The position numbers were made by a program, and so were the translations under genes. Positions 35,814 to 47,017 of a stretch of 64,000 bases of DNA are shown in pieces. The stretch spans positions 496,001 to 560,000 of the forward strand of contig NZ_JASVDS010000003.1 in NCBI RefSeq assembly GCF_030285365.1, written 5' to 3'. This DNA comes from Roseateles subflavus. GTDB lineage: Bacteria > Pseudomonadota > Gammaproteobacteria > Burkholderiales > Burkholderiaceae_C. The first letter of the stretch is position 1, and every line of letters starts with the position of its first letter. The notes below the pieces were generated by a model. That model made no database searches, was not told where the DNA came from, and saw only the letters and a program-made list of their open reading frames with translations.

Positions 35814-36755
35814 ATGAGCGCGAGCTTTGCATTCGTGTTTCCCGGCCAGGGGTCGCAGACCGTGGGCATGCTGGATGCCTGGGGCGATCACCCTGAAGTG
35901 CGCCGCACCCTCGAGGAGGCGTCCTCGGCCCTGGGCGAGGACGTCGCCGGCCTGATTAAGAACGGTCCCAAGGAACAGCTGGACCTGACCACGAACACCC
36001 AGCCCGTGATGCTGACCGCCGGCATCGCCTGCTACCGCGCCTGGCTGGCCGAGACCGGCCTGAAGCCTGCTGTCGTGGCGGGCCATTCGCTGGGGGAGTA
36101 CAGCGCCCTGGTCGCCGCCGAGGCCCTGAGCCTGGCCGATGCCCTGCCGCTGGTGCGCTTCCGCGCGCAGGCCATGCAGGACGCCGTGCCGGTGGGTGTC
36201 GGCGCCATGGCGGCCATCCTGGGCCTGGACGCCGCCGCCGTGCGCGAGGGCTGTGCCGCTGCGGCTGCGGCCGTGGGTGAGCCCGTCGAGGCCGTGAACT
36301 TCAACGACCCCAAGCAGACCGTCATCGCCGGCACCAAGGCCGGCGTGGACAAGGCCTGCGAGGTGCTCAAGGCGGCCGGTGCCAAGCGCGCGCTGCCGCT
36401 GGCCGTCTCGGCCCCGTTCCATTCCAGCCTGATGAAGCCGGCCGCCGACCGTCTGCGCGAGCGCCTGGCCGCCGTGGACTTCAAGCCCATGGCCATTCCC
36501 GTCATCAACAACATCGACGTGGGCATCAGTGCAGATGCTGACGCGCTGCGCGATGCCCTGTACCGTCAGGCCTTCGGCCCGGTGCGCTGGGTGGAGATCG
36601 TGCAGGCCATCAAGGCGCGCGGCATCGGCCATGTGATCGAGTGCGGTCCGGGCAAGGTGCTGGCGGGCCTCGCCAAGCGCGTCGATGCCGAGATCCAGAG
36701 CGCCACGGTGCTCGACCCCGCCAGCCTGGCCGAAGCCCGCACCCTGCTGGGCTGA
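35814..36755 (+). CDS. fabD: Malonyl-CoA:ACP transacylase FabD
   Basis: Loads malonyl onto acyl carrier protein, 313 residues. The opening FVFPGQGSQ, nucleophile Ser92 in GHSLGE, active-site His in SAPFHS (about residue 204), and the Gln of FPGQGSQ make the full catalytic set. Preceded by a purine-rich ribosome site (AAGAAAGAGACGAGACG) 35 bases after fabH. No unusual features. Confidence 0.96.
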   Translation: MSASFAFVFPGQGSQTVGMLDAWGDHPEVRRTLEEASSALGEDVAGLIKNGPKEQLDLTTNTQPVMLTAGIACYRAWLAETGLKPAVVAGHSLGEYSALVAAEALSLADALPLVRFRAQAMQDAVPVGVGAMAAILGLDAAAVREGCAAAAAAVGEPVEAVNFNDPKQTVIAGTKAGVDKACEVLKAAGAKRALPLAVSAPFHSSLMKPAADRLRERLAAVDFKPMAIPVINNIDVGISADADALRDALYRQAFGPVRWVEIVQAIKARGIGHVIECGPGKVLAGLAKRVDAEIQSATVLDPASLAEARTLLG

Positions 36756-36784
36756 GCCCCACAAGTCAGACGAGATCCATCACC

Positions 36785-37528
36785 ATGAGCGACACCATCA
36801 AGGGCCAGGTGGCCCTGGTCACCGGCGCCAGCCGCGGCATCGGCCGCGCCATCGCCCTGGCCCTGGCCGAGAAGGGCTACACCGTCATCGGCACGGCCAC
36901 CAGCGAGTCCGGCGCTGCCGGCATCTCCGAGGCCCTGGCGCCCCTGGGCGGCCGCGGCATCGTCCTGAACGTCAATGACGCCGCCGCCTGCGACGCCGCC
37001 GTCGACGGCATCGTCAAGACGAATGGCGGCCTGCACGTCCTGGTCAACAACGCCGGCATCACCCGCGATACCCTCGCCATGCGCATGAAGGACGAGGACT
37101 GGGACGCGGTGATGGACACCAACCTCAAGGCCGTGTTCCGCATGAGCCGCGCCGTGATGCGCACGATGATGAAGGCGCGTTTCGGCCGCATCATCAGCAT
37201 CACCTCGGTGGTGGGCGCCTCCGGCAATCCCGGTCAGGCCAACTATGCTGCCGCCAAGGCGGGCGTGGCCGGCATGACCCGTTCCCTGGCGCGCGAGCTG
37301 GGCAGCCGCGGCATCACCGTGAACTGCGTCGCCCCCGGCTTCATCGCCACCGACATGACCGAAGTCCTGCCCGAGGCCCAGAAGGCCGCGCTGCTGGGCC
37401 AGATTCCTGCCGGTCGCCTGGGTGAACCCCGGGAGATCGCCCATGCCGTCGCCTTCCTGGCGTCGCCCGAGGCCGCGTACATCACCGGCACCGAGCTGCA
37501 CGTCAACGGCGGCATGTTCATGAACTGA
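36785..37528 (+). CDS. fabG: 3-ketoacyl-ACP reductase FabG
   Basis: NADPH-dependent reductase of fatty acid elongation, 247 residues from the ATG at 36785. Classical short-chain dehydrogenase: TGASRGIG cofactor site (residues 14-21), NNAGITRD (about 88-95), active-site Ser in SITSVVG, and YAAAKAG with catalytic Tyr and Lys (about 153-157). C-terminal [14 protein letters not shown] is diagnostic of FabG. A hairpin follows the stop. Confidence 0.96.
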   Translation: MSDTIKGQVALVTGASRGIGRAIALALAEKGYTVIGTATSESGAAGISEALAPLGGRGIVLNVNDAAACDAAVDGIVKTNGGLHVLVNNAGITRDTLAMRMKDEDWDAVMDTNLKAVFRMSRAVMRTMMKARFGRIISITSVVGASGNPGQANYAAAKAGVAGMTRSLARELGSRGITVNCVAPGFIATDMTEVLPEAQKAALLGQIPAGRLGEPREIAHAVAFLASPEAAYITGTELHVNGGMFMN

Positions 37529-37531
37529 GCG

Positions 37532-37549
37532 AGGCGGCCCTGGCCGCCT
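37532..37549 (+). terminator. Hairpin after fabG
   Basis: Eight-pair stem AGGCGGCC / GGCCGCCT with a two-base gap, beginning three bases after the fabG stop; a weak T-rich stretch (GACCCTTTTG) lies six bases beyond. Possible attenuator before acpP. Confidence 0.4.
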
Positions 37550-37680
37550 GGTATTGACCCTTTTGTGGCTGCGGACCTGCGGGTCGGCGGCCCACCGGAT
37601 TCCCCCGGCCGGTGAAGGATCTTCTGAGTGCCCGGACACGCTCGTTCGGGGCCCCGCTAGGGGTGTCACTCTAGAAGCCT

Positions 37681-37686
37681 TAGAAT
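37681..37686 (+). promoter_or_regulatory. acpP promoter candidate (TAGAATCCCGGG)
   Basis: TAGAAT followed by CCCGGG, 38 bases before the acpP ATG, in a 196-base gap that otherwise holds only a hairpin. No clear -35. Fits the expected strong, separate expression of acyl carrier protein. Confidence 0.5.
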
Positions 37687-37724
37687 CCCGGGTTGTTCCT
37701 TTGCAAACCCCTCTTGGAGGAGTC

Positions 37725-37964
37725 ATGAGCGATATCGAAGCACGTGTCAAGAAAATCATCGCCGAGCAACTCGGCGTGCCCGAAGCCGATGTGAGCAACG
37801 AGAAGGCGTTCGTCGCCGATCTGGGCGCTGATTCTCTGGATACCGTGGAACTGGTGATGGCACTCGAAGACGAGTTCGGCATCGAGATCCCCGACGAAGA
37901 AGCCGAGAAGATCACCACCGTTCAGCTGGCGATCGACTACGCTGTCAAGAACCAGAAGGCCTAA
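37725..37964 (+). CDS. acpP: Acyl carrier protein
   Basis: Acyl carrier protein, 79 residues, very acidic. Ser37 in [12 protein letters not shown] is where AcpS (encoded at 48618) attaches 4'-phosphopantetheine. Helix II sequence [16 protein letters not shown] is standard. Strong ribosome site (TTGGAGGAG) eight bases before the ATG. Lies between its own promoter-like element and a UUCG-loop hairpin, so its mRNA is probably mostly monocistronic. Confidence 0.98.
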   Translation: MSDIEARVKKIIAEQLGVPEADVSNEKAFVADLGADSLDTVELVMALEDEFGIEIPDEEAEKITTVQLAIDYAVKNQKA

Positions 37965-38008
37965 GGGCTTCGGGGGCCAGCCGGCCCTCGGGTCTTCAGT
38001 CTTCCTGG

Positions 38009-38032
38009 CCGCAGGGCCTTCGGGCCCTGCGG
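38009..38032 (+). terminator. UUCG-tetraloop hairpin between acpP and fabF
   Basis: Ten-pair stem CCGCAGGGCC / GGCCCTGCGG closed by the loop TTCG, an exceptionally stable C(UUCG)G tetraloop, then TGTTTCC. Likely partial terminator or 3'-end stabiliser that lets acpP be made in excess of fabF. Confidence 0.65.
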
Positions 38033-38059
38033 TGTTTCCTCAAAGAATCTGCTGATCGC

Positions 38060-39304
<1,245 letters not shown>

Positions 39305-39330
39305 CCGCGCGGCGGCACGTCGAGGCCGCC

Positions 39331-39852
39331 ATGACCGCATCCCGACGCCGAGCGCCCGCCTTCCAGCTGGAAGTGCGGGCGCCTTTTCTTTGGCGCGCCC
39401 TGCATGGGGTCGTCTGGACGCTGGCGCTGGCCGCCGGTACGGCCGCCTTGGCCCTGCAGGTCGAGGCGATGGACGGGCGCGGTGCGGCCGTCGTCTGCGC
39501 GGGCGTGGCGGGGCTGCTGTGGCCGCTCCTGGCCGGGTGGGCCTGGCGGCATGCGGCGGGGTGCGCCTCCCAGCTGCTGTGGGACGGCGAGGGCTGGTCC
39601 CTGCGAGACGGTCCTGCCCGGCATGCCGCCCAAGAGGATGCCGACCGCCAGGCGGTGGAGGTGACCGTCTCCCTGGACCTGGGCGGCTTCCTGCTCCTGT
39701 GCTGCCGGCCCTTGGCGACCGAGGCAGGCGGCTCCCTCGTGACGGGAGCGGCTCGCTTCCTGCCCCTCTCGAGGCGCCATCATCCCGGCGCCTGGCTGCC
39801 GCTGCGCTGGGCCCTGTTCGCGGCCCGTCGCCCGCCGCCCGGCCTGGTCTGA
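39331..39852 (+). CDS. Small membrane protein of unknown function
   Basis: 173 residues, not recognised with certainty. Two adjacent hydrophobic helices (about residues 26-42 and 52-72) near a basic N terminus, then a soluble beta-rich part with SQLLWDGEGWSLRDG and a final HHPGAWLPLRWALFA. This layout (two helices, then Trp-rich short strands) is reminiscent of YgfX/CptA-like small membrane proteins that sit before rpoE in relatives, but the match is only by eye. Begins 26 bases after fabF, so it is probably co-transcribed with it. Confidence 0.6.
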   Translation: MTASRRRAPAFQLEVRAPFLWRALHGVVWTLALAAGTAALALQVEAMDGRGAAVVCAGVAGLLWPLLAGWAWRHAAGCASQLLWDGEGWSLRDGPARHAAQEDADRQAVEVTVSLDLGGFLLLCCRPLATEAGGSLVTGAARFLPLSRRHHPGAWLPLRWALFAARRPPPGLV

Positions 39853-40036
39853 GACCGCGTGGAGATGGCGCGGCATGACCTTCAGTCGCGCTGCCCGGCC
39901 ATGGTCCCATACGCCTCTGCCGCGCAAGGATAGTTGATCCTCACCCATGGGCGCGCGAGGTCTTGCGAGGGCGTTGCACAATGGCGCCGAGCCTTGCGGC
40001 CTCACCCTTCATCCGCGGACCAGAGCCGAACTTCCT

Positions 40037-41494
40037 ATGAACCAAGATTCCCTGCATCGCGGCGCCCGTCGCCGGCCTCTCCCTCAGTTGCTGGCCACGG
40101 CGACCTTGTGCCTGGGCCTGGGGCTCGCCCTGGCGCCCCTGCCCAGCGTGGCGCAGGCGCGCGAGCTGCCGGACTTCACTGAACTCGTCGAACGGGTGGG
40201 CCCGTCGGTGGTCAACATCAAGACGTCCGAGAAGGCCCGGCCCGCCGAGAACCCGGCCATGGACGAGCAGATGCAGGAGTTCCTGCGACGCTTCGGCATT
40301 CCCGTGCCGCGCCGGGGTGCGCCGCGCGGTGGGGACGACGAGGCCCCCACGCGTCGCGGCCTCGGCTCCGGCTTCATCCTGAGCGCGGATGGCTTCGTGA
40401 TGACCAATGCCCATGTCGTGGACGGCGCCGACGAAGTGCTGGTCACGCTCACCGACAAGCGGGAGTTCAAGGCTCGGGTCATCGGCCTGGACAAGCGCAC
40501 GGACGTGGCCGTGGTGAAGATCGAGGCGACGGGCCTGCCGCAGGTGCGCGTGGGCGACAGCAGCCGGCTCAAGGTGGGCGAGTGGGTGATGGCCATCGGC
40601 TCGCCGTTCGGCTTCGACAACAGCGTGACAGCCGGCATCGTCAGTGCCAAGCAGCGTGACACGGGCGACTTCCTCACCTTCATCCAGACCGACGTCGCCA
40701 TCAACCCGGGCAATTCCGGCGGTCCGCTGCTGAACATGCGCGGTGAGGTCGTGGGCATCAATTCCCAGATCTACAGCCAGTCCGGTGGCTTCATGGGCAT
40801 CTCGTTTGCCATCCCCATCGACGAGGCCATGCGTGTCTCCGAGCAGCTCCGCTCGGGCGGCCGGGTGCAGCGGGGCCGCATTGGCGTGGCCATCGCGGAC
40901 CTGTCCAAGGACGTGGCCGAGGCCATCGGCCTGGGCAAGACCGCGGGCGCCCTGGTGCAGCGCATCGAGGCCGGCTCGCCGGCGGAGAAGGCCGGCATCG
41001 AGGGGGGCGACGTCATCACCAAGGTGGATGGCAAGGCGATCCAGAGCGCAGCCGAGTTGCGGCGCGCCATTGCGGCCATCAAGCCGGGCAGCAAGGCGAC
41101 GGTGCAGGTGTTCCGGCGTGGCAGCACCAAGGACCTGACGGTGACGGTGGCCGAGCTGGAGGCGGACAAGCCCGCCAAGGCGGCTGAGCCCGAGACCAAG
41201 CCGGCGCCCGGTGCGGCGGCGGCGCTTGGCCTGAGCCTGTCTGAAATCAGCGAGGCCCAGCGCAAGGAGCTCAAGCTGCGGGGCGGGGTGCTGGTGGACG
41301 GCGTGGAGGGTGCTGCGGCCCGCGCGGGCCTGCGCGAAGGCGACATCATCCTGTCGGTGGACAACGTCGAGGTGTCCAGCATCAAGCAGCTGCAGACGCA
41401 GCTGGCCAAGCTGGAAAAGGCCAAGCTCATCAACCTGCTGGTGCGCCGTGGCGATGCCGTGAGCTTCGTGCTGGTGAAGCCGGCGGCCCGCTGA
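40037..41494 (+). CDS. mucD: Periplasmic DegP/MucD-type serine protease
   Basis: Do-family periplasmic protease and chaperone, 485 residues from the ATG at 40037, which gives a clean signal peptide (cut after about residue 41, SVAQA). Trypsin-like domain with triad His126 (TNAHVV), Asp156 (RTDVAVV) and Ser227 (GNSGGP), then two PDZ domains (about 290-375 and 400-480) joined by a Pro/Ala/Lys-rich linker. Handles misfolded envelope proteins. In many relatives it is the last gene of the sigma-E operon; here the sigma-E genes are absent upstream and a CACAAT -10-like element lies at 39977. Confidence 0.93.
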   Translation: MNQDSLHRGARRRPLPQLLATATLCLGLGLALAPLPSVAQARELPDFTELVERVGPSVVNIKTSEKARPAENPAMDEQMQEFLRRFGIPVPRRGAPRGGDDEAPTRRGLGSGFILSADGFVMTNAHVVDGADEVLVTLTDKREFKARVIGLDKRTDVAVVKIEATGLPQVRVGDSSRLKVGEWVMAIGSPFGFDNSVTAGIVSAKQRDTGDFLTFIQTDVAINPGNSGGPLLNMRGEVVGINSQIYSQSGGFMGISFAIPIDEAMRVSEQLRSGGRVQRGRIGVAIADLSKDVAEAIGLGKTAGALVQRIEAGSPAEKAGIEGGDVITKVDGKAIQSAAELRRAIAAIKPGSKATVQVFRRGSTKDLTVTVAELEADKPAKAAEPETKPAPGAAAALGLSLSEISEAQRKELKLRGGVLVDGVEGAAARAGLREGDIILSVDNVEVSSIKQLQTQLAKLEKAKLINLLVRRGDAVSFVLVKPAAR

Positions 41495-41499
41495 CGAGG

Positions 41500-41529
41500 T
41501 CGGGCGGGCGCGCCGCCTGGGCCGCCCGA
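41500..41529 (+). terminator. GC hairpin after mucD
   Basis: Eight-pair stem TCGGGCGG / CCGCCCGA with a 14-base loop, six bases after the mucD stop. No T run, so Rho-independent ending is uncertain. Confidence 0.4.
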
Positions 41530-41727
41530 GCTCCGCGCCCGCGCCCGCGCCCGACCCGGGGTGGGCGCCGAGGGGGTCGAGCGTCAGGCGCGAGCGCGGC
41601 GGACTTCCCGGACAGCCCGGCGGGTCTTTTCATCTGGTGAAATATCCCCACGCCGATGGATGCCCGGTATCGAGGTTTGCGCTCGCTTACTTGGGCGGTG
41701 CCGGCGGGGATTGCCGTGCTTGTAGGA

Positions 41728-41733
41728 TAGAAT
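41728..41733 (+). promoter_or_regulatory. Orphan -10-like TAGAAT
   Basis: TAGAAT (in ATAGAATCC) in the middle of the 597-base gap 41495-42091. No open reading frame with a ribosome site follows before the hairpin terminator at 41951. An inverted repeat sits just downstream. Confidence 0.4.
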
Positions 41734-41741
41734 CCGACCGA

Positions 41742-41757
41742 TCAAACGTTTGTTTGA
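41742..41757. promoter_or_regulatory. TetR-type operator-like inverted repeat TCAAAC-N4-GTTTGA
   Basis: TCAAAC GTTT GTTTGA, also containing the perfect palindrome CAAACGTTTG, begins eight bases after the TAGAAT element, where a bound repressor would block transcription start. It matches the C/GAAAC-N2-4-GTTTG/C pattern of PsrA-type TetR regulators of fatty acid metabolism. Which protein binds here is unknown. Confidence 0.5.
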
Positions 41758-41818
41758 GCGTGCTGTCCGCATGAGTGGCAAGGGCGCGCAAGCTGTCCCC
41801 AGGATGCCCACAGGAGCC

Positions 41819-41838
41819 TGTTGATAACTTGTGCATAG
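41819..41838. promoter_or_regulatory. Tandem DnaA-box-like sites
   Basis: TGTTGATAA (41819-41827) and TGTGCATAG (41830-41838) each differ by one base from the TGTGNATAA form of the DnaA box and are spaced 11 bases apart, one helical turn, on the same strand. CCCACAGG lies just upstream. No dnaA or origin gene is in the window. Confidence 0.35.
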
Positions 41839-41907
41839 AAATCCTTGTTGGCGGGTCGCAACGGCCGGAAAGCCAATGACGGTGCGGTTTCCAGGCGGAC
41901 GCTCGGC

Positions 41908-41913
41908 TACAAT
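41908..41913 (+). promoter_or_regulatory. Promoter candidate of the pre-lepA RNA (TACAAT)
   Basis: TACAAT six bases before an RNA-like stretch with two hairpins and a terminator. The -35 region is not convincing. Confidence 0.45.
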
Positions 41914-41919
41914 GGAAGC

Positions 41920-41984
41920 CCAACAAGCAGTTGCCATACGTTTTTGTTGGAAGGCGCGTCACCGTTTCGACGTGCCTTTTTTTT
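41920..41984 (+). ncRNA. Candidate small RNA or lepA leader attenuator
   Basis: About 65 bases: a seven-pair stem CCAACAA (41920-41926) / TTGTTGG (41944-41950) with a 17-base loop, followed at once by an intrinsic terminator AAGGCGCGTC / GACGTGCCTT (41951-41978) and a run of eight T. A TACAAT box precedes it. No coding frame with a ribosome site fits inside. It is either a short independent RNA or a terminator-controlled leader of lepA, which starts 107 bases later with no obvious promoter of its own. No match to a known RNA family was recognised. Confidence 0.5.
41951..41984 (+). terminator. Intrinsic terminator upstream of lepA
   Basis: Ten-pair stem with one G-T pair, eight-base loop and eight consecutive T at 41977-41984. 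By far the clearest intrinsic terminator shape in the gap between mucD and lepA. Confidence 0.88.
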
Positions 41985-42091
41985 AGCCCCAGCACGGCGC
42001 TTGCGCGCCTCTTCCGTCGCCCCCGCGATCAGCGCTTGCGCAGCAGCGACACGGTCGCTGTGTCCACGGATCTGGCGCAGCAAAGAAAAGC

Positions 42092-43900
<1,809 letters not shown>

Positions 43901-43911
43901 ACCACATCCAC

Positions 43912-44886
43912 ATGAGTGCACTGACCGGGATTCTGTTCGCGGCCCTGATCGTCTATGGCGGCGGCTGGTATGCGGGGCAATGGACGGGGAACTTCTCCCT
44001 GCTGCTGCTGATCCTCACCGTGGTGACCGGCCTGTACTGGCTGGCCGAGCGTTTCCACTTCGCCCCGGCCCGCGAGAAGGCGGCCCAGGCGCTGGAAGTG
44101 GCCGACCTCAAGCGCCGCGAGTCGCTGGCCGCCCAGGGCATCGCCCGCGTCGACGGTGACATCATCGCCGCCAAGGAAGAGGTCCTGCGCCAGCCCTGGT
44201 GGATGGACTGGACGGCCGGCCTGTTCCCGGTGATCGTCATCGTGTTCGTGCTGCGGTCCTTCCTGTTCGAGCCCTTCAAGATCCCGTCCGGCTCCATGGT
44301 GCCGACGCTTCTCGTGGGCGACCTGATCCTGGTGAACAAGTTCCATTACGGCATCCGCCTGCCGGTGATCAACAAGAAGATCATCAGCAACCACGACGTG
44401 CAGCGGGGCGACGTCATGGTCTTCCGCTACCCGGAGGACCCGCGCATGGACTTCATCAAGCGCGTCGTCGGCCTGCCGGGCGACGAGGTGAGCTACCGCA
44501 ATCAGCACCTGTACCTCAACGGCAAGCTGGTCGACGTCAAGGCCGTGGACGCCTACTACGACGAAGACAGCATGCAGATGCGCAGCCGCTACGAAGAGCA
44601 GCTGGGCGACAAGCCGCACAAGCTGCTGGTGGACATGAACCGCCAGCAGTTCTTCCGCCCCGATCGCAAGGACGGCCCCTTCCCCTTCCAGGACCAGTGC
44701 ACCTACAACGGTGAGGGCTTGACTTGCAAGGTGCCCGCGGGACACTACTTCATGCTGGGAGACAACCGGGACAATTCCCGCGACTCCCGTTTCTGGGGTT
44801 TTGTGCCGGACGAGAACATCGTCGGCAAGGCCTTCATGGTCTGGATGAACTTCAGCAATCCCAAGCGTGTTGGATTCTTTGATTGA
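43912..44886 (+). CDS. lepB: Signal peptidase I LepB
   Basis: Inner-membrane signal peptidase, 324 residues from the ATG at 43912. N-terminal helix (about residues 4-20), a second hydrophobic stretch (about 28-43), a third near 103-116, then the periplasmic catalytic domain: Ser128 in PSGSM and Lys183 in IKRVVGLPGD form the Ser-Lys dyad; box E is GDNRDNSRDSR. Removes Sec signal peptides, including those of proteins encoded in this window. The lepA-lepB pairing is conserved. Confidence 0.96.
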   Translation: MSALTGILFAALIVYGGGWYAGQWTGNFSLLLLILTVVTGLYWLAERFHFAPAREKAAQALEVADLKRRESLAAQGIARVDGDIIAAKEEVLRQPWWMDWTAGLFPVIVIVFVLRSFLFEPFKIPSGSMVPTLLVGDLILVNKFHYGIRLPVINKKIISNHDVQRGDVMVFRYPEDPRMDFIKRVVGLPGDEVSYRNQHLYLNGKLVDVKAVDAYYDEDSMQMRSRYEEQLGDKPHKLLVDMNRQQFFRPDRKDGPFPFQDQCTYNGEGLTCKVPAGHYFMLGDNRDNSRDSRFWGFVPDENIVGKAFMVWMNFSNPKRVGFFD

Positions 44887-44932
44887 GCCGCCCATGGATA
44901 CTGCGGCACTTTCTGTTCAGCGAGGAGAGGCA

Positions 44933-45292
44933 ATGAGGCGTGCGCACCGTCGCCAGGCTGGCATCAGCTTGTTGGGTCTGCTGTTCTGGGCCGTGGTTCT
45001 GTCCTTCACGGGCCTCGTGGCGGCCCGCACCATCCCGACCGTGATGGAGTACTACACCATCCAGCACGCCGTGGACAAGATCGCGCGCGGCAACCCGGCC
45101 ACCGTGCCGCTGGCACGGGCGGAGTTCGACCGCATCAAGCAGGTCGAGTACTCCATCACCAGCATCGGCCCGCAGGACCTCATCATCACCAAGGAAGACG
45201 AGCGCGTCCGCATCAGCTTCGCCTACGACAAGCAGGTGGACCTCTTCGGCCCGGTGTCGCTGGTGATCAAGTACGAGGGGCAGTCTCACTGA
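44933..45292 (+). CDS. DUF4845 membrane protein
   Basis: 119-residue protein from the ATG at 44933, preferred over 44894 because GAGGAGAGG sits seven bases upstream. A basic N terminus leads into one membrane helix (about residues 11-31, prepilin-like GISLLGLLFWAVVL), then a periplasmic domain of about 85 residues. Members of DUF4845 stand between lepB and rnc throughout betaproteobacteria and many gammaproteobacteria; function unknown. Confidence 0.88.
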   Translation: MRRAHRRQAGISLLGLLFWAVVLSFTGLVAARTIPTVMEYYTIQHAVDKIARGNPATVPLARAEFDRIKQVEYSITSIGPQDLIITKEDERVRISFAYDKQVDLFGPVSLVIKYEGQSH

Positions 45293-45320
45293 GACCCGTG
45301 CCGAGACAGGTGCCTGCGCC

Positions 45321-46025
45321 ATGAGCCACCCCCTGGACGCCCTGCAGACGCGGCTGGGCTACCAATTCAAGAACAGCGGGCTGCTGCAGCGGGCCGTGAC
45401 CCACCGCAGCTTCGGCGCGGACCACAACGAGCGCCTGGAGTTCCTCGGCGACGCCGTCCTGAGCCTGGCGGTGTCCAGCCTGCTGTACGAGCGCTACGCC
45501 GGGTCCGACGAGGGCGACCTCACCCGCATCCGCGCCCATCTCGTGCGCGAGGAAAGCCTGCACAAGCTGGCGCTGGGCCTGGGCCTGCCCCAGGTGCTGC
45601 GCATGAGCGAAGGCGAGGCCCGGGGCGGCGGCGCCCAGCGGGCGTCCATCCTGGCCGATGCCACCGAGGCGATCATCGGGGCGGCCTTCGAGGATGGCGG
45701 CTATCCGGCCTCCCGCGAGATCGTGCGCCGCCTGCTGGGCGAGCTGATCAACACCTCGGCCAGCGACACCTGGGCGAAGGACGCCAAGACGGCGCTGCAG
45801 GAATGGCTGCAGGCCCGCCGGCTGGCCGTCCCCAGCTACCGCATCACCGAGACCCGAGGCCAGGCCCACAACCAGACCTTCGAGGTCGAGTGTGCGGTGC
45901 CGGCCCTGGCCATGAGCAAGCGCGGCGAAGGCCGCTCCCGCCGTGTCGCCGAGCAAGATGCCGCCAAGCGTATGCTTGAGGATCTGCTGGCGCGCGACAA
46001 GCCCGGTTCCGCGCTCTCGTCCTGA
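45321..46025 (+). CDS. rnc: Ribonuclease III
   Basis: Double-strand-specific RNase, 234 residues, processing rRNA precursors and structured mRNAs. Catalytic signature [14 protein letters not shown] (about residues 34-47) and [15 protein letters not shown] (about 114-128) supply the acidic metal ligands; the C-terminal dsRNA-binding domain (about 155-225) includes the [14 protein letters not shown] helix. Followed by era with a 64-base gap, the usual order. Confidence 0.97.
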   Translation: MSHPLDALQTRLGYQFKNSGLLQRAVTHRSFGADHNERLEFLGDAVLSLAVSSLLYERYAGSDEGDLTRIRAHLVREESLHKLALGLGLPQVLRMSEGEARGGGAQRASILADATEAIIGAAFEDGGYPASREIVRRLLGELINTSASDTWAKDAKTALQEWLQARRLAVPSYRITETRGQAHNQTFEVECAVPALAMSKRGEGRSRRVAEQDAAKRMLEDLLARDKPGSALSS

Positions 46026-46089
46026 CGGGACGGGAGCCGCACCGGGCCATGCATTCGCGCCATCCACAGGCGCTCCAAAGGTCACTGAC

Positions 46090-46998
46090 ATGAACGACAC
46101 CGCGCCCGAGTCCGGGCTGCCGCAACGCTGCGGCCTCATCGCCATCGTGGGCCGCCCCAATGTGGGCAAGTCCACGCTGCTGAACGCCCTCGTGGGCCAG
46201 AAGGTGAGCATCACCTCGGACAAGGCCCAGACCACGCGCCACCGCATCACCGGCGTGCGCACGATGGACGAGGCGCAGTTCGTGTTCGTCGACACCCCCG
46301 GTTTCCAGACCAAGCACAACGCGGCGCTGAACCGCAACCTGAACCGCACCGTGCACGGCGTGCTGGCGGACGTGGACCTGGTGCTGTTCGTGGTCGAGGC
46401 CGGCCGTTTCGGCCTGGACGACGCCAAGGTGCTGGCCCTGCTGCCCGAGAACAAGCCCGTGGTGCTGGTCGCCAACAAGCTCGACGCCGTGCACCGCCGC
46501 GCCGAACTGGCGCCGTGGCTCAAGGGCATGGCCGAGCGCCGCAATTTCGCCGAGTTCGTGCCGCTGTCGGCCCGCAAGGAGGCCGACGTCACCCGGCTCT
46601 TCAAGATCCTGAAGCCCTACCTGCCTGAGCAGGGCTGGTTCTATGACGAGGATGCGCTGACCGACCGCTCGGAGCGCTTCCTCGCCACCGAGATCATCCG
46701 CGAGAAGCTTTTCCGCCTCACCGGCGACGAGCTGCCCTACACGTCCACCGTCGTCATCGACAAGTGGGAAGACGAGGGCGAGCTGCGCCGCATCTCGGCC
46801 TCCATCGTGGTCGAGCGCGACGCGCACAAGGGCATGATCATCGGCCAGGGCGGCGAGCGCCTGAAGCGCATCGGGTCCGAGGCCCGGCAGGAGCTGGAGC
46901 ACCTGATGGACGGCCGCGTGTTCCTGGAGCTGTGGGTCAAGGTCCGCTCCGGCTGGGCGGACAACGAAGAGCATCTGCGCACCTATGGCTACGAGTGA
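46090..46998 (+). CDS. era: Ribosome-assembly GTPase Era
   Basis: GTPase for 30S maturation, 302 residues from the ATG at 46090. G1 GRPNVGKST (residues 21-29), G2 region QTTRHR, G3 DTPGF, G4 NKLD and a C-terminal KH domain with [15 protein letters not shown] (about 248-262) that binds the 3' end of 16S rRNA. Upstream in-frame codons overlap rnc and lack a ribosome site. Conserved partner of rnc and recO. Confidence 0.97.
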   Translation: MNDTAPESGLPQRCGLIAIVGRPNVGKSTLLNALVGQKVSITSDKAQTTRHRITGVRTMDEAQFVFVDTPGFQTKHNAALNRNLNRTVHGVLADVDLVLFVVEAGRFGLDDAKVLALLPENKPVVLVANKLDAVHRRAELAPWLKGMAERRNFAEFVPLSARKEADVTRLFKILKPYLPEQGWFYDEDALTDRSERFLATEIIREKLFRLTGDELPYTSTVVIDKWEDEGELRRISASIVVERDAHKGMIIGQGGERLKRIGSEARQELEHLMDGRVFLELWVKVRSGWADNEEHLRTYGYE

Positions 46999-47017
46999 GT
47001 GGCCGCGGCGGCCCTGA

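Noticed and set aside
41771-41824. 17-codon open frame after the orphan promoter
   Set aside because: ATG lacks a ribosome site and the frame is too short to support; kept only as a reason to look at transcripts.
41584-41995. Minus-strand frames of 117 and 102 residues before lepA
   Set aside because: No ribosome site, no hydrophobic or motif pattern, and they run across the promoter, operator and terminator signals of the gap.
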